Part shown: positions 62,737-64,000 of the stretch, in pieces | How positions within the stretch are numbered: position 1 is the stretch's first letter | How the letters are laid out: each line of letters starts with the position of its first letter | Origin: CBDCUI01 sp965223115 | GTDB taxonomy: Bacteria > Pseudomonadota > Gammaproteobacteria > UBA4575 | Direction of reading: 5' to 3' | DNA: 64,000 bases | NCBI GenBank assembly: GCA_965223115.1 | Contig: OZ244982.1 | Coordinates: 124,001-188,000 of the forward strand | Made by a program: the position numbers and the translations under genes | The notes under the pieces: generated by a model | Told to the model about the DNA's origin: nothing | The model's input: the letters and a program-made list of their open reading frames with translations, nothing else | Databases searched by the model: none

Positions 62737-64000
62737 ATGAATGGCATTATTAAATGTTTCGTCTTAATGGCGATAGTCGCTTTTGGGTTAAGCGCTTGTG
62801 GTGGCGAGTCTTCTGGTGAAAGTACAGGAAATATGGCTACTGGACCAGATCTTTCATTACTGTCACCTGCAGCAACACTAGGGTTTTCTATTTACGAAGA
62901 TTCAGCCTACGCTTGTTCAACCTGTCATGGAAGATTTGGTGAAGGTACACAATCTGGTGGTCCTATAAACAATATTAACGATTGCCCAAGTTGTGTGAGT
63001 CATGCTCAGTTAAGTGCATACAATACTGCGACAATGCCATTTACACCATATGATCCAGCTTCATGCACAGGTGAATGTGCAGATAATGTTTCTCAATATA
63101 TCATTGAAGGGTTTATCCAAGGTAAAGTATTACCCGGTGCAAATAGTAACCCAGCCGTTACAGTTAGTCCTACATCTGGACTTACCACAACTGAGACAGG
63201 CGGTATGGCTACATTCACAGTTTCAATAAACTCTTTACCTTCTGCAGAGGTATCTATCGATCTTGCTAGTGACAACCTTGCAGAAGGCACTGTGAGTCCA
63301 AGCTCTTTAACCTTTGATGAAAGTAATTGGCAGCAAGCTCAAACCGTAATGGTCACAGGTACGGATGATGCGGTATTAGATCTATTATTAAATACTCCCT
63401 ATAACATCATTCTCTCGCCTGTAGTTAGTATAGATCCAGGATATGCTGGGATAGATCCTGACGATGTTGCAGTTGTAAATACAGATGACGAAGTTCCAGG
63501 CCAAGGGGCTATAAACGTTATTCCGCAAGCGGGCTTGGTTACCAGTGAAGATGGTACGACTGCTACTTTTACAATTGATCTGGGAACACAACCCATTGCA
63601 GATGTGAGTATTGGGCTTTCCAGTAGCAATGTGGCTGAAGGTGTGGTGACTCCAGCTTCGCTTGTATTTGATTCTGTAAACTATAATATTCCACAGACTG
63701 TCACAATAACAGGTGTTGACGATGCAGCCAGTCCAATGGTGGATGGCAATATTGCCTATTCGGTGATAACGGCTCCGGCAGTAAGTAATGATCGTTCCTA
63801 TAGTGGATTAGATGCTACGGATGTTGCAATTACAAACAATGACAATGATGTTCAGCCTGTAATCATGCAATTTACGTCCGATGCAGTAACGCCAGTTGTT
63901 TACGGAGGCATAGTGACATTGAACTGGCTATCTGATGGTGATACTTGTACTGCAGGTGGTGCTACTGCAAATGGTCAATGGAGTGGAGTACTAGCCGCTT
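62737..64000 (+). CDS. Lipoprotein with one c-type haem site and Calx-beta-like repeats, partial
   Basis: The frame is open from the ATG at 62737 (GGAGTTGGAACA upstream) to the window end, giving 421 residues so far. A lipobox LSAC puts a lipid on Cys21. A c-type haem motif Cys60-Ser-Thr-Cys63-His64 follows, with Met100 as possible sixth ligand, and two further cysteine pairs (Cys83/Cys86 and Cys110/Cys114). From about 140 on come two Calx-beta-like repeats (about 141-250 and 258-370) with TVSPTSGL, SPSSLTFDE and TVMVTGTDD phrases, then a possible Ig-like domain. It should lie at the outer membrane and may link electron transfer to adhesion or substrate binding. Confidence 0.85.
   Translation, partial: MNGIIKCFVLMAIVAFGLSACGGESSGESTGNMATGPDLSLLSPAATLGFSIYEDSAYACSTCHGRFGEGTQSGGPINNINDCPSCVSHAQLSAYNTATMPFTPYDPASCTGECADNVSQYIIEGFIQGKVLPGANSNPAVTVSPTSGLTTTETGGMATFTVSINSLPSAEVSIDLASDNLAEGTVSPSSLTFDESNWQQAQTVMVTGTDDAVLDLLLNTPYNIILSPVVSIDPGYAGIDPDDVAVVNTDDEVPGQGAINVIPQAGLVTSEDGTTATFTIDLGTQPIADVSIGLSSSNVAEGVVTPASLVFDSVNYNIPQTVTITGVDDAASPMVDGNIAYSVITAPAVSNDRSYSGLDATDVAITNNDNDVQPVIMQFTSDAVTPVVYGGIVTLNWLSDGDTCTAGGATANGQWSGVLAA

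Noticed and set aside
63093..63629. Minus-strand frames in the last kilobase
   Set aside because: They run opposite to the uninterrupted lipoprotein frame that begins at 62737 and continues off the window, which has a lipobox, haem motif and repeats.
1..64000. tRNA, rRNA, CRISPR arrays, insertion sequences and prophage
   Set aside because: Intergenic regions were read for tRNA arms, spaced repeats and transposase-like frames; none was found. A short or degenerate tRNA could be missed by eye.

Overview
The window is an AT-rich piece of ordinary chromosome from a Gram-negative bacterium, most likely a gammaproteobacterium. This is supported by a heptose/Kdo lipopolysaccharide locus (waaA, kdkA, hldE, waaF), the gene order pcm-like - rhodanese - tolC - waaA, and glnE, argA, msrA, pdxH and ptrB of the gammaproteobacterial type. 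I see no insertion sequence, prophage, CRISPR array, rRNA or tRNA. Genes are dense and nearly all intergenic gaps are under 400 bases.

Region 1 (1-8800) holds small housekeeping and unknown genes: a truncated sugar/aminoglycoside-type kinase, the 3-methyladenine glycosylase tag, a GFA-family protein, a membrane-anchored cold-shock-domain protein, argA, and two exported proteins of unknown function. It ends with a TonB-dependent receptor plus a small Cys/His exported protein behind a good Zur-like operator, which suggests outer-membrane zinc uptake.

Region 2 (8800-23800) is the metabolic core. All of it lies on the minus strand and encodes much of the serine cycle for C1 assimilation: malate thiokinase (mtkA, mtkB), hydroxypyruvate reductase (hprA), PEP carboxylase (ppc), methylene-H4F/H4MPT dehydrogenase (mtdA), malyl-CoA lyase (mcl), serine-glyoxylate aminotransferase (sga) and folD. 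Next to them, five bases apart, are a 5-formyl-H4F cyclo-ligase-type protein and a formylmethanofuran:H4MPT formyltransferase (ftr/fhcD) homologue without fhcABC beside it. argE closes the mtk-hpr-ppc-mtdA run, and ilvD lies upstream of the block. The organism is therefore probably a methylotroph or C1 user. Primary oxidation genes (methanol dehydrogenase, fhcABC, ftfL, fch) are not in the window.

Region 3 (23800-32700) holds a PA2778-type C39-like lipoprotein peptidase with two tandem PA2779-type small membrane proteins, a Fur-boxed ferric iron ABC importer (fbpABC type), and glnE.

Region 4 (32700-47900) is ilvE followed by an LPS core/Kdo locus: a GT2 transferase, hldE, three different LPS/protein-kinase-fold proteins including KdkA, a multi-spanning GEEISWGQ membrane protein, a DUF6165 protein, a GT9 heptosyltransferase, waaA, tolC, rhodanese, a PIMT-like methyltransferase and waaF. 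It ends with an uncharacterised Gfo/Idh/MocA oxidoreductase plus radical SAM pair.

Region 5 (47900-64000) holds a TPP riboswitch with thiC, a CDF metal exporter, an exported S1 protease, a small zinc metallopeptidase, msrA, pdxH, oligopeptidase B, several small unknown genes, and bactofilin overlapping a soluble lytic transglycosylase. The window ends inside a lipoprotein that combines a c-type haem site with Calx-beta-like repeats.
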